Shown: positions 32,464 to 41,298 of the stretch, in pieces
How the letters are laid out: each line of letters starts with the position of its first letter
Numbering within the stretch: position 1 is the stretch's first letter
Assembly (NCBI GenBank): GCA_017511045.1
Contig: JAFWLM010000080.1
Location: forward strand, 62,001 to 126,000
From: Lachnospiraceae bacterium
GTDB taxonomy: Bacteria; Bacillota; Clostridia; Lachnospirales; Lachnospiraceae
Reading direction: 5' to 3'
DNA length: 64,000 bases
The notes under the pieces: model-generated
Told to the model about the DNA's origin: nothing
Database searches by the model: none
What the model saw: the letters and a program-made list of their open reading frames with translations, nothing else
Program-made: the position numbers and the translations under genes

Positions 32464-34101
32464 TTATTTCGGCAATTTAAATGAACTCTTAAGGGACACG
32501 ATCCGATTAAATACCAACTTATCATCCGTGGTATCATGCGTATCAACATTAAAGTATCCATGACGGACAAACTGGAAGTTGTCCCCCGGTTTTGCTTCTG
32601 CGAGTGCCGGCTCGATATAACAGCTGTCCATGACAGTCAGGGAATTCGGATTGATATTCCGCTCTTCATCCACCAGCTGTTCATAAAGTCTTGCTTCTGC
32701 TTTGACTGCGTGTCTAGCGCTGACCCAATGGATCGTGCCTTTGACTTTACGTCCCTCAAAGCCGGATCCGCTCCTGGTTTCCGGATCATAAGTAACATGC
32801 ACTTCCGTTACTTTACCTGTCTCGTCCTTTTTGTAATCAACGCAGGTCACAAAGTAAGCATTCATCAGACGGACTTCATTGCCCGGGAAAAGACGGAAAT
32901 ACTTCTTCGGGGGCTCTTCCATAAAGTCTTCCCTGTCAATATACAGCTCTTTGCAGAAAGGTACCTTACGTGTTCCCATTTCCTCATTTTCCGGATTATT
33001 GACTGCGTCCATGTACTCGACCTGATCTTCCGGATAATTATCGATAATGAGCTTGATCGGATCCAGAACAGCCATGTAGCGCGGTGCCTTCGGTTTTAAG
33101 TCTTCTCTCAGGCAATACTCAAGCATCGCATAATCAGAAGAGCTCTGTGCCTTTGCAACACCGGAAAGCTCAATAAACATACGGATGGATTCCGGCGTAA
33201 AGCCGCGGCGTCTCAAAGCTGCAATTGTTACAAGGCGGGGGTCATCCCATCCGTCTACGGTGCCATTTGCGACCAGTTCTTTGATATAACGTTTTCCGGT
33301 AATAACACCGGTCAGATACATCTTTGCAAACTCGATCTGGCGCGGAGGCTCTTCAAATCCCACATTCTCGATCACCCAGTCATAAAGAGGTCTGTGATCC
33401 TCGAACTCCATCGTACAGATCGAATGAGTAACGCCCTCAACCGCATCCTCGATCGGATGAGCAAAGTCATACATCGGATAGATGCACCACTGGTCACCTG
33501 TCCTGTGGTGGGTGACATGGGCAACACGGTAAATGACCGGATCGCGCATGTTCATGTTCGGCGACGCCATGTCAATTTTTGCACGGAGCACGCGGGCTCC
33601 GTCTTCGATCACACCGCTCTTCATTTCTTCAAATAAAGCGAGATTCTCCTCAACAGAACGGTTTCTGTATGGGCTTTCTTTTCCCGGTGTCTCGTAGGTT
33701 CCACGATACTCACGGATCTCATCAGCGGAAAGATCGCAGACATAGGCCTTGCCATCCTTGATCAGCTTTACAGCTGCCTCATACATCTTATCAAAATAGT
33801 CAGATGCAAAATACAGACGATCTTCAAAGTCTGCACCCAGCCACTTCACGTCTGCGATAATAGAATCTACAAACTCCGTATCCTCTTTCGTCGGGTTTGT
33901 ATCATCAAAACGCAGGTTGAAGGTTCCGTTATACTCTTCTGCAAGACCATAGTTTAAAAGGATCGACTTTGCATGTCCAATATGAAGATAGCCGTTCGGC
34001 TCCGGCGGAAAACGGGTCTCAACATGAGAGTATTTTCCTTCTTGCAGATCCTTGTCGATCTCAACTTCTATAAAATTTCTTGATTTCTTTTGTTCTTCCA
34101 T
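32464..34101 (-). CDS. glnS: glutaminyl-tRNA synthetase
   Basis: Charges tRNA-Gln with glutamine. Class I signature [16 protein letters not shown], then [40 protein letters not shown] and [20 protein letters not shown]. The KMSKS-type loop reads [10 protein letters not shown]. The anticodon-binding beta barrels occupy the last 200 residues. Length 545 is normal. Having GlnRS implies a direct Gln-tRNA route. AAAGGG nine bases before ATG 34101. No T-box is visible in the 100-base upstream gap. Confidence 0.97.
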   Translation of the reverse strand: MEEQKKSRNFIEVEIDKDLQEGKYSHVETRFPPEPNGYLHIGHAKSILLNYGLAEEYNGTFNLRFDDTNPTKEDTEFVDSIIADVKWLGADFEDRLYFASDYFDKMYEAAVKLIKDGKAYVCDLSADEIREYRGTYETPGKESPYRNRSVEENLALFEEMKSGVIEDGARVLRAKIDMASPNMNMRDPVIYRVAHVTHHRTGDQWCIYPMYDFAHPIEDAVEGVTHSICTMEFEDHRPLYDWVIENVGFEEPPRQIEFAKMYLTGVITGKRYIKELVANGTVDGWDDPRLVTIAALRRRGFTPESIRMFIELSGVAKAQSSSDYAMLEYCLREDLKPKAPRYMAVLDPIKLIIDNYPEDQVEYMDAVNNPENEEMGTRKVPFCKELYIDREDFMEEPPKKYFRLFPGNEVRLMNAYFVTCVDYKKDETGKVTEVHVTYDPETRSGSGFEGRKVKGTIHWVSARHAVKAEARLYEQLVDEERNINPNSLTVMDSCYIEPALAEAKPGDNFQFVRHGYFNVDTHDTTDDKLVFNRIVSLKSSFKLPK

Positions 34102-34196
34102 ATATTCTGCCCTTTGTTGAAATGTACATTTTTGTAGTCTGTTTCAAACCGGACCTCTTTAGGAACATCTTCGGAAACATCCCACTTAAAATTACA

Positions 34197-34225
34197 GAAA
34201 AGCCGGACATCATTGTCCGGCTTTT
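34197..34225 (-). terminator. terminator of infC-rpmI-rplT
   Basis: AAAAGCCGGACA/TGTCCGGCTTTT, 12-bp perfect stem with a four-base loop, just after rplT. It is symmetrical and may work on both strands. Confidence 0.9.
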
Positions 34226-34241
34226 GAATCAATCAGAATAA

Positions 34242-34598
34242 TTATTTGATTGCGCCTTTAGCTGTTTCAGCCAGAGCTGCAAAGCCTTCTGCATCGTTTA
34301 CAGCGATATCAGCCAGGACTTTTCTGTTCATGGTATTTCCGGCTAATTTCAGTCCATACATGAACTTGCTGTAGGAAAGGCCATTCATTCTTGCTGCTGC
34401 GTTGATTCTTGCGATCCACAGCTGTCTGAACTGACGTTTTCTCTGCTTTCTTCCTGCGTATGAAGAAGCGAGTGCTCTCATTACAGACTGTTTAGCGATT
34501 CTATACTGTTTTGATCTGGCACCTCTGTAACCTTTTGCCAGTTTTAATGTTCTGTTGTGTCTTTTCTTTGCGTTTAATCCGCCTTTAATTCTTGCCAT
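34242..34598 (-). CDS. rplT: 50S ribosomal protein L20
   Basis: Binds 23S rRNA early in 50S assembly. [20 protein letters not shown] and [20 protein letters not shown] are characteristic. 118 residues. AAGGAGG precedes the ATG. In Firmicutes L20 represses the operon by binding the infC leader. Confidence 0.99.
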   Translation of the reverse strand: MARIKGGLNAKKRHNRTLKLAKGYRGARSKQYRIAKQSVMRALASSYAGRKQRKRQFRQLWIARINAAARMNGLSYSKFMYGLKLAGNTMNRKVLADIAVNDAEGFAALAETAKGAIK

Positions 34599-34626
34599 TT
34601 CTTATTCCTCCTTTGACTAAAAGTTC

Positions 34627-34824
34627 TTACAGATATGGTAAGATCTTCTTCATGTTCTTTACATTCGTAGCATCAGTCATAGTGGCCTTGCGAAGATTAC
34701 GTTTTCTCTTCGAAGTCTTTTTGTTTAAGATATGGCTTTTATAAGCTTTATTTCTCTTAAGATTTCCGTTTGCTGTTTTTTTGAAACGCTTAGCCGCAGC
34801 TCTTTTTGTTTTAATCTTTGGCAT
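34627..34824 (-). CDS. rpmI: 50S ribosomal protein L35
   Basis: 65 residues: [46 protein letters not shown] upstream of the ATG. It lies between infC and rplT as in nearly all bacteria. Confidence 0.99.
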   Translation of the reverse strand: MPKIKTKRAAAKRFKKTANGNLKRNKAYKSHILNKKTSKRKRNLRKATMTDATNVKNMKKILPYL

Positions 34825-34858
34825 TACTCTTTCCTCCTGGGTGTAAATTATTATCGTT

Positions 34859-35362
34859 TTATTTTTTCTTCGTAAGGAACATGACCATGTTCCTGCCTTC
34901 TACTTTCGGGGCTTTATCGACCGTTGCAATGTCCTCAAGCATTTCCGCAAAATCATCTAAGACATGCTTGTTCTCCTGCATATGTGCCATTTCTCTTCCC
35001 CTGAATCTAAGGGCGACTTTGACTTTATCACCTTTCTCAATGAACTTCCGTGCCATATTCGCTTTCGTCTTGATATCGTTCACATCAATATTCGGTGAAA
35101 GACGAATCTCTTTTACTTCAATGGTCTTTTGCTTTTTCCGCGCTTCTTTCTCTTTTCTGGTCTGTTCATAACGGAACTTACCAAAATCGATGATCTTACA
35201 TACCGGCGGTTTCGCAGTCGGGGCAATTAATACCAGATCAACTCCGGCCTCATCAGCTGCAGCTCTTGCTTCGTCAATGGAAACAACACCTCTCTGCTGG
35301 CCGTTTTCGTCAATCAGTCTGACTTCGCGCTCCCTGATTTGTTCATTAATTAAGTAGTTAAT
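34859..35362 (-). CDS. infC: translation initiation factor IF-3 (ATT start)
   Basis: 167 residues. N-terminal domain [20 protein letters not shown], linker [18 protein letters not shown]-terminal domain [20 protein letters not shown] and VMFLTKKK at the end. No ATG, GTG or TTG exists at the proper place. ATT at 35362 lies six bases after AGGAGG and gives the normal N-terminus. ATT starts in infC allow IF-3 to limit its own synthesis. Confidence 0.96.
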   Translation of the reverse strand: MNYLINEQIREREVRLIDENGQQRGVVSIDEARAAADEAGVDLVLIAPTAKPPVCKIIDFGKFRYEQTRKEKEARKKQKTIEVKEIRLSPNIDVNDIKTKANMARKFIEKGDKVKVALRFRGREMAHMQENKHVLDDFAEMLEDIATVDKAPKVEGRNMVMFLTKKK

Positions 35363-35547
35363 GTCACACCTCCTAATCCAACTTGAAAGTAATAAAACAT
35401 CTTTAAAATTAAAGAAGATAGTTCCAAAGAACTATCCACCCATAAAATCAAGCCTGCCTAAAATAGGCATGTGTCTTGAAATATTAAACCAGCGTGCGCC
35501 CGATTGCGACGTGGTGAGAGCGGATACTCTTCTTTGTTTTCAAACGA
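35363..35547 (-). ncRNA. infC leader (L20-type leader RNA)
   Basis: A transcript of about 185 bases from the promoter at 35555 to the infC start. It includes the segment TCCGCTCTCACCACGTCGC and a downstream hairpin with a U-rich tail. Position and layout match the autoregulatory L20 leader of Firmicutes; I have not folded it computationally. Confidence 0.65.
35417..35436 (-). terminator. attenuator hairpin in the infC leader
   Basis: GATAGTTC/GAACTATC stem with a four-base loop followed on the minus strand by TTCTTTAATTTT, about 55 bases before the infC start. Likely the conditional terminator of the L20 leader. Confidence 0.65.
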
Positions 35548-35554
35548 CTGCAAT

Positions 35555-35584
35555 ATAATAACACTTCTATTGCTTCACTGTCAA
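35555..35584 (-). promoter_or_regulatory. sigma-A promoter of infC-rpmI-rplT
   Basis: -35 TTGACA (35579-35584), 18-base spacer ending TGT, -10 TATTAT (35555-35560) on the minus strand. Confidence 0.8.
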
Positions 35585-35606
35585 CATGTAAATTCCATTC
35601 TTTTCC

Positions 35607-36221
35607 CTATTTTTCAATCGTTTCCGAAGGGCTGATAATGAGGTCCATTTTCTCATCATGTTCTTCTGTCGGAATCTGATCGTAAATCTGGAAATCAAAG
35701 CAGAGAGCGATCTTCTGAAACTCTGTATCCGGATGAGAATCAAGATATTTATCATAGAAGCCGCCTCCGTAACCGATGCGGTTTCCTTCTTTGTCAAACG
35801 CGAGTCCCGGCATCATGATCAGGACTTTTTTCTCATCTGCGATCCTGCCCGGGTCATCTTTGATCATCGACTCCGGCGGCTCCGGGATCCCCATGAAGTT
35901 CGGTACACACTCATCCATGGAGTGAATATAGACAAACTCCATATAATCATGCTTCGGCTCTCCTTTTTTATTAAAGGACCTTCCGCTTTTAAGCATCAGC
36001 GGAACGGCTGCCCTCTTTCCGTCTTTGATTGCCTGCTCGATCATCGGGACGGTCTGCACCTCGTTGTTAAATGTCATATAAAAATAGATGCATTCTGCTG
36101 CTTTATACGCATCAAGTGAGCAGAACTTTTCCTTCAGCTGCAAAGACCATTCTGTAACCTGTTCTTCATGCAGCGCATTCTTTCTGTTGGTGACTTCTTC
36201 TCTGATCGCCTTTTTATCCAT
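35607..36221 (-). CDS. 5-formyltetrahydrofolate cyclo-ligase
   Basis: ATP-dependent conversion of 5-formyl-THF to 5,10-methenyl-THF. DKKAIREEVTNRKNAL at the start, FYMTFNNEVQTVPMI, MMPGLAFDKEGNRIGYGGGF (the family signature) and a final PTEEHDEKMDLIISP. The start chosen is ATG at 36221 because GGAGAG lies seven bases upstream; ATG at 36236 overlaps the holA stop but lacks a site. It is translationally linked to holA. Confidence 0.95.
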   Translation of the reverse strand: MDKKAIREEVTNRKNALHEEQVTEWSLQLKEKFCSLDAYKAAECIYFYMTFNNEVQTVPMIEQAIKDGKRAAVPLMLKSGRSFNKKGEPKHDYMEFVYIHSMDECVPNFMGIPEPPESMIKDDPGRIADEKKVLIMMPGLAFDKEGNRIGYGGGFYDKYLDSHPDTEFQKIALCFDFQIYDQIPTEEHDEKMDLIISPSETIEK

Positions 36222-36235
36222 GATTTTTCTCTCCA

Positions 36236-37258
36236 TCAGGTGGAAAATTTCACAAGCAGCATCTCTACTCCCACCTGTTCGTTCAGATCTCCGCTCTTGA
36301 TCTTTCTATCGGTCTCAGAGATCTCGTCTAAAATATCTCTGACATCTTTCATCTTAAATCCGCCCCGCAGATATCCTTCTGCATTCCGGATCACAAAATC
36401 CCTTTTTTTCAGTATCCTTGCGACATCCTGTGTCGTATATCCTTTATTCCTGAGTTCCGCCGTCTGGAGAAGGGTCCGAAACTGGATCCTGAGCATTACA
36501 AGGATATAGAGCGGATGCTCTCTGTTTACCAGCAGATCATTATATTTTTCAAGGACTCTTTTTACATCCTTTCTGCCCATGGCACCCAGCATATCAAAAA
36601 TCTTGGACTCCACATCTTCAGAAGAGATCGCAAGCACGTCCTCTTCGGTAACTTCCGGATGATCGCCTATATATCCCAGGATCTTTTCATATTCCCTTCG
36701 AAGCTTATCGTAGTCTGTTCCTACCCTGTCCACAAGCAGCTGAAGGGCGCCTCTGTTTGCTTTTTTCCCTGCCTGTGCAAAGCCTTTGGAAAGCCAGCTT
36801 ATCACATCTCCGTCTGTATCTGCCCCGCACTCAATGATCGTTCCCTTTTCTTTGATCAGTTTATAGGTCTTTTTATTCTTTGCAGCTGTCTCTTCAAAGA
36901 ACGCAAGACAGGTCGAATCCGGAAGATCCTCTAAAATCTTAAGAAGCAAAGCATCGCCGCTTTCTTCTTTAGACTCCTCATCGCTCTCTTCCGCGCCTTT
37001 CTGAGCCTTGCTTTTAAACTTTCCGGAATTTTCCACTACGACCAGCCGCTTATCAGAAAAGAACGGCAGGGTCACAACACTGTCATAAACAGCATTAAAA
37101 TCAATCGAATTTCCCTCAAAGTAAGAGTAATTCATGTCATTGCCGCCTGTGACCAGTTTTTTCAGCTGATCTCTGTACAGGCGCTTTTTATAGTTTTCCT
37201 CACCGTAGAACAAGTAGACATTGGCAAGGCTGTCTTTTGAAAGTTTAAATGTACTCAT
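36236..37258 (-). CDS. holA: DNA polymerase III delta subunit
   Basis: Clamp-loader subunit that opens the sliding clamp. 340 residues with VYLFYGEENYKKRLYRDQL at the N-terminus, DKRLVVVENSGKF, LAFFEETAAKNKKTYKLIKE, ISSEDVESKIFDMLGAMGRK and a C-terminal helical collar domain. GGAAG upstream of ATG 37258. Confidence 0.95.
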   Translation of the reverse strand: MSTFKLSKDSLANVYLFYGEENYKKRLYRDQLKKLVTGGNDMNYSYFEGNSIDFNAVYDSVVTLPFFSDKRLVVVENSGKFKSKAQKGAEESDEESKEESGDALLLKILEDLPDSTCLAFFEETAAKNKKTYKLIKEKGTIIECGADTDGDVISWLSKGFAQAGKKANRGALQLLVDRVGTDYDKLRREYEKILGYIGDHPEVTEEDVLAISSEDVESKIFDMLGAMGRKDVKRVLEKYNDLLVNREHPLYILVMLRIQFRTLLQTAELRNKGYTTQDVARILKKRDFVIRNAEGYLRGGFKMKDVRDILDEISETDRKIKSGDLNEQVGVEMLLVKFST

Positions 37259-37346
37259 GTTGTTTCTTCCGGTTCATTTTGTTGCTGAAAGAAGTATAGC
37301 CTGCCGGTTTCCACATATGCAAGCTATATCTCCTGCTTAACATAAA

Positions 37347-37374
37347 GATTGCGGCACCATAAGGCACCGCAATC
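37347..37374 (-). terminator. terminator of the PNPOx-like gene
   Basis: GATTGCGG/CCGCAATC arms with an imperfect inner region and TTT on the minus strand. Confidence 0.6.
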
Positions 37375-37397
37375 ATTATATCAGTCTTTGTCAAAGA

Positions 37398-37790
37398 TTA
37401 GAAGGTGATAACCTTTGGTTCAGCCGTAAAGGATGCGAAGGTTGCCGTTGCATCTTTAAAATAAAGGACCTGTGTATTCTCATCTTCTGCTGAATACATA
37501 GCCTTCAGATTCGGATGCTCATCCAGCATATGTTCTTTTGCAGCAAGATTGTCATCATTTACAAGGGTTCCTGCCAGTCTGAGCCAGGTTCCGTCCGCAA
37601 AGCAGCAAAGTTCTGCCTTTGGATTTGCAGCAAGCTGTTTGGAAACATCTTTAATCTTGCCTGTCTGAATATAAAGCTTTCCTTCAAAAATATCGATTGT
37701 TCCAAAAGGACGAACTCTTGGCTGGTCGCCTTCAACTGTTGCTAAATAATAGGTTCCGCACTTTTTAATAAACTCATATACTTCCTGCAT
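37398..37790 (-). CDS. pyridoxamine 5'-phosphate oxidase-like FMN-binding split-barrel protein
   Basis: A 130-residue single-domain protein: YEFIKKCGTYYLATVEGDQP, RVRPFGTIDIFEGKLYIQTG, NPKAELCCFADGTWLRLAG. This small class of the PNPOx-like family binds FMN or F420-like cofactors and is usually of unknown role; it is not a true PdxH. GGAG before ATG 37790. Own terminator downstream, so monocistronic. Confidence 0.9.
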   Translation of the reverse strand: MQEVYEFIKKCGTYYLATVEGDQPRVRPFGTIDIFEGKLYIQTGKIKDVSKQLAANPKAELCCFADGTWLRLAGTLVNDDNLAAKEHMLDEHPNLKAMYSAEDENTQVLYFKDATATFASFTAEPKVITF

Positions 37791-37953
37791 GAAATACTCC
37801 TTTCTTAATCCTTAAAAACAAATACAATCGTTTTTAATGCTGATTCTTATGTATTCTTCTTTTTTAATATATCGCAAATACGTGATTATCACAAGGTTCC
37901 ACAGTCTTTTGTCTGTTTCAAATAATGGATGAACTCATGCATAACAGAGGACT

Positions 37954-40272
37954 TTATACCAAAAGCGTGCTGACCTTGAAGTTTCCCTCTTTGTCTGCCG
38001 AGACTTCAATTTCCCCTACATCCGCTGTTACAAAGCATTCCGCACCTGCATCGGTCAGTCTTTGAATCGTCTCCGGGTGGGGATGACCATAGCTGTTATG
38101 AACTCCTGCAGAAATAATGGCGGTTTCGGGCATAATGGCTTTTAAAAACGCTCTCCCGGAAGAATACTTCGATCCGTGGTGGGCAACTTTCAGCAGATCA
38201 TAATCTTTGAGCATGCCGTCTTCTAAAAGGATCTTCTCTCCTTCCGCTCCGATATCTCCCGTAAAGACCGCATCAAAAGCTCCATAGCTTAAGCTCATGA
38301 CCGCTGAATAATTATTGGCGTCAGAAGCACGGTATCCGTTTTCCGGATACAAACAGGAAAAGCGCAAAGCTCCATCAGAGATCGTCATCCCTTTGTGAAG
38401 CGTCAAGATCGTAACTCCTTTATTCTCAGCAGCTGCCACAAGCTCATCATAATGTGCATTTTCAGGGATATAAGGAACTGCAAGATGTCCGATCTCAATA
38501 CTTCCTGCCCCGCTTTCGCTGAGCATTTCCATTACAGCTGAAATATGATCAGTATCCGTATGGCTTATCATCACATAATCGATCTTCCGTATCCCCTTGT
38601 ATTTCAGAGCACTTTCGATCCGGTACCGGTAAAGAGCCGATACAGAAGAAGAACCTCCGTCGATCATATAGACCTTTCCCGAAGGAGACTCGATCAGGAT
38701 CCCGTCTCCCTGATCCACATCAAAAAAACTAAGCTGAAGCAGGCCTTTTGACGGATGAAAAAACAGGAGCAGACACTGAAGGGCGAGAACGATCACCGCA
38801 GCTGTCTTTATAAACCGCCGATACCGTTTCTCATCTTTCTTTTTTCTCCCATTGCTTTCCGCTTTTTTCGCCAGAAAAACGAAAGCAAGAATTCCCAGAT
38901 AATAAAGAACTATCCTTATCCCGCTCAAGTGTCCTGTGATAACGGTGCTGAACGGGATCCTGTCAATCAAAACACAGAGGAATTCGATCATTGATATCAG
39001 GTATACCCCTGCACCGATCAGCATCCTTCCCAGAAACAAGCTGAATAGTCCCAAAAGTGTGCCAAAGACACCGCTCCCCAAAACATAAGCCATCAACGGA
39101 ACCACCAGGAGATTTAAGAGAATAGAAAAAACCGGGATCTCATAATAGCTGTTTACAATGACCGGAAGTGTAAACACGGTAATTGAAAAACTGCTGAGAA
39201 AGGCCGCAGTTGTCTTTTCTTTTAACTTCTGTTTCCAGTCCTTTCTTCTGTCCTCTGACGGCTTTTGCTGATGAAAGGCCGAACAGATGCCGATCCCCAG
39301 AACGGCTCCGAAGGAAAGCAGGAATCCGATGTTGTAGAGATACATCGGATTAGACAGCAATAAAAGAATAGCCGCGAGTCCCAACGCCGATAAAAGATCA
39401 AATGTCTTACCAAATTTCAATGCAAGGAGCATGGTTAAGAACATGATCGTAGCCCGGACCGCGGAAGCACTCTCCCCGCTCATAATACAAAAGAAGATCA
39501 TGACCATTCCTGATACGCATGCCGCGACTGAAAAACGCATTCGTTTCCTTAAAAACGAAAAAAGACTCATGCCGATGAAGGAAATATGCAGTCCCGAGAT
39601 TGCCAGTATGTGTGCAATACCGCTTTTTCTGTACAGTTCTTTTGTGTCCGTATCCAAAGAGCTTTTATCCCCGGTGAGGATTGCGAGGAAGATCCCTGCA
39701 TGGTATTCCGCCTCAAGAGGAGTATCCGTTTCCGAGGTCAAAGACATTACAGATTCTTTCAGCCGGGCTCTCATCCACGAAAGGACAGCCCGAAGAGGAT
39801 GTATCCTTTCGCTGGTAAGAAGAAGATCTCCTGTAAGGCGGAATTTTTCTTCTACTCCAAGAGAATGATAATAACTCGCCTCATCAAAATTCCCCCGGTT
39901 TCTGGCTGACTGGAAACCTTCACAGGATGCCTCTGCGGAAAGCCTGTTTCCGGGCCGGAGGTCTTCTATCTGCAGGATCGCTGCGGATGTTTCTCGGCCT
40001 TCGTCCAAAGGCCTATTCACAACAGTCCCCTTCTTTACAGTTAAGAGGACATATCGGTATCCGGCGCTATCTGTTTTGCCAATGCATCGGATTTTCCTTA
40101 AATAGAGGTAATAGCTGCTGTTTTTTTCTTCGGTTTTTAACAGTTCTGCCTGCAGGAGAACGCGCTCTCCATGTTTCATCTTTTCCGGAAACAATTCCAC
40201 ATGACAGATGCTGTATAAAAACCAGATCAGGAATGCAAGAAATAAAGCTCCTGTAAACAGCGGCCGTCTCAA
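37954..40272 (-). CDS. comEC: ComEC/Rec2 DNA-uptake channel
   Basis: Inner-membrane channel for single-stranded DNA during competence. 772 residues: N-terminal membrane helices and an OB-like DUF4131 region; competence core with SGIAHILAISGLHISFIGMS and GFLLSFGAVLGIG; C-terminal metallo-beta-lactamase-like domain with DVDQGDGILIESPSGKVYMI, ISHTDTDHISAV and LLKVAHHGSKYSSG. The start at 40272 is a TTG without a clear ribosome-binding site and is uncertain. It lies 53 bases after the GerMN gene in the comEA-walRK-gerM direction. Confidence 0.95.
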   Translation of the reverse strand: MRRPLFTGALFLAFLIWFLYSICHVELFPEKMKHGERVLLQAELLKTEEKNSSYYLYLRKIRCIGKTDSAGYRYVLLTVKKGTVVNRPLDEGRETSAAILQIEDLRPGNRLSAEASCEGFQSARNRGNFDEASYYHSLGVEEKFRLTGDLLLTSERIHPLRAVLSWMRARLKESVMSLTSETDTPLEAEYHAGIFLAILTGDKSSLDTDTKELYRKSGIAHILAISGLHISFIGMSLFSFLRKRMRFSVAACVSGMVMIFFCIMSGESASAVRATIMFLTMLLALKFGKTFDLLSALGLAAILLLLSNPMYLYNIGFLLSFGAVLGIGICSAFHQQKPSEDRRKDWKQKLKEKTTAAFLSSFSITVFTLPVIVNSYYEIPVFSILLNLLVVPLMAYVLGSGVFGTLLGLFSLFLGRMLIGAGVYLISMIEFLCVLIDRIPFSTVITGHLSGIRIVLYYLGILAFVFLAKKAESNGRKKKDEKRYRRFIKTAAVIVLALQCLLLFFHPSKGLLQLSFFDVDQGDGILIESPSGKVYMIDGGSSSVSALYRYRIESALKYKGIRKIDYVMISHTDTDHISAVMEMLSESGAGSIEIGHLAVPYIPENAHYDELVAAAENKGVTILTLHKGMTISDGALRFSCLYPENGYRASDANNYSAVMSLSYGAFDAVFTGDIGAEGEKILLEDGMLKDYDLLKVAHHGSKYSSGRAFLKAIMPETAIISAGVHNSYGHPHPETIQRLTDAGAECFVTADVGEIEVSADKEGNFKVSTLLV

Positions 40273-40325
40273 TCATGATTCAGATTACAATGCATGAAAT
40301 AAAAGTGCTTTGAATAAAGCGATTA

Positions 40326-41282
40326 TCACTTTATATAGGAATTGTCCCTTACGATCGGTGCGCTGAGATCCATGGATCCGTGCAGGACAACATCAGTTGC
40401 TCCATCGACCATAAAAAAGACAGAATGAACATAAGTCAGCTGGCAAAGCGAATTTACGATGGAATAGATCATCAATTCATCGCTGACCGGCTGCTCCTGG
40501 TTCAGGAATTCTTTCCCAAAATTGACATAACAGATATGATCAGTTGTTGCCACACTGATCAGAGGAACCCCCGGTGCGATCGTTCTGCCTGCTTCTCCCT
40601 GAGCAGGTCCTTCCAGAAGGCGGGACAGGATATATTCTTCCATGGAGGAATTACTGTTATCGATCGTAAAACGATATTCAACAGGAATGAGCTTTTCTCC
40701 GCTTTCATCCGCAAAATAGATCGTCAGGTCGGTCTCCTGCTTCAACATTCCTTCTTCGTTAAGCAGAACGTTAACAAAGGTATCGGCTGTCATAATACCG
40801 ATAATATCGCCGTTGGAATTGGTGATCGGCGTAGAATCGACCGTAAATGCAACACCTGTAACATTCGGGACCTGGATCAGCGTTAAAACAACGGAAGCGC
40901 GGAAAATGATCTCGCGGACATTTGTCATCCGGAGATAAGCACTGTTGAAATCCAAAGTGACCAGACCATCCTTAACAATGATTCCCTCAAGCTCAACAGT
41001 ATCAGGCTTTACGGTGTAATAAGTTGTATCTTCTTCATCCTGGGTAAACATGATATCCAGAAGCATCTGGATCAGTTCCACCTGCTCTATCTTATCCGCG
41101 TCCTTGATCTCCTGCTCTTTAAACTGGATATCGTCCGCCGCCTGGTTGGTGTAATAGATCATAAACGTATCCGGATCCAAGGCCGGATCAGTCTGTCTTC
41201 CGCAGGCTGCACAAAGCGTCATGCATACCATGACTAAGAAAAGACTCAGTATTCTGTTAAGATGCTTTTTTGTCTTCTTCAT
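40326..41282 (-). CDS. GerMN-domain lipoprotein
   Basis: An exported lipoprotein with two GerMN domains (for example VTLDFNSAYLRMTNVREIIF and YVNFGKEFLNQEQPVSDELM, YSIVNSLCQLTYVHSVFFMV), a fold found in spore-germination protein GerM and in proteins encoded near WalRK-type systems. The signal peptide KKTKKHLNRILSLFLVMVC ends in a lipobox-like LCAAC. ATG at 41282 gives a normal signal peptide. An in-frame ATG at 41306 overlaps the kinase stop and could be used by coupling, adding eight residues. Likely envelope function linked to the two-component system. Confidence 0.88.
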   Translation of the reverse strand: MKKTKKHLNRILSLFLVMVCMTLCAACGRQTDPALDPDTFMIYYTNQAADDIQFKEQEIKDADKIEQVELIQMLLDIMFTQDEEDTTYYTVKPDTVELEGIIVKDGLVTLDFNSAYLRMTNVREIIFRASVVLTLIQVPNVTGVAFTVDSTPITNSNGDIIGIMTADTFVNVLLNEEGMLKQETDLTIYFADESGEKLIPVEYRFTIDNSNSSMEEYILSRLLEGPAQGEAGRTIAPGVPLISVATTDHICYVNFGKEFLNQEQPVSDELMIYSIVNSLCQLTYVHSVFFMVDGATDVVLHGSMDLSAPIVRDNSYIK

Positions 41283-41298
41283 GTCCTCACTAAACCAT

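Noticed and set aside
34102..34196. T-box leader before glnS
   Set aside because: The gap is too short and lacks the T-box antiterminator sequence and a specifier stem.
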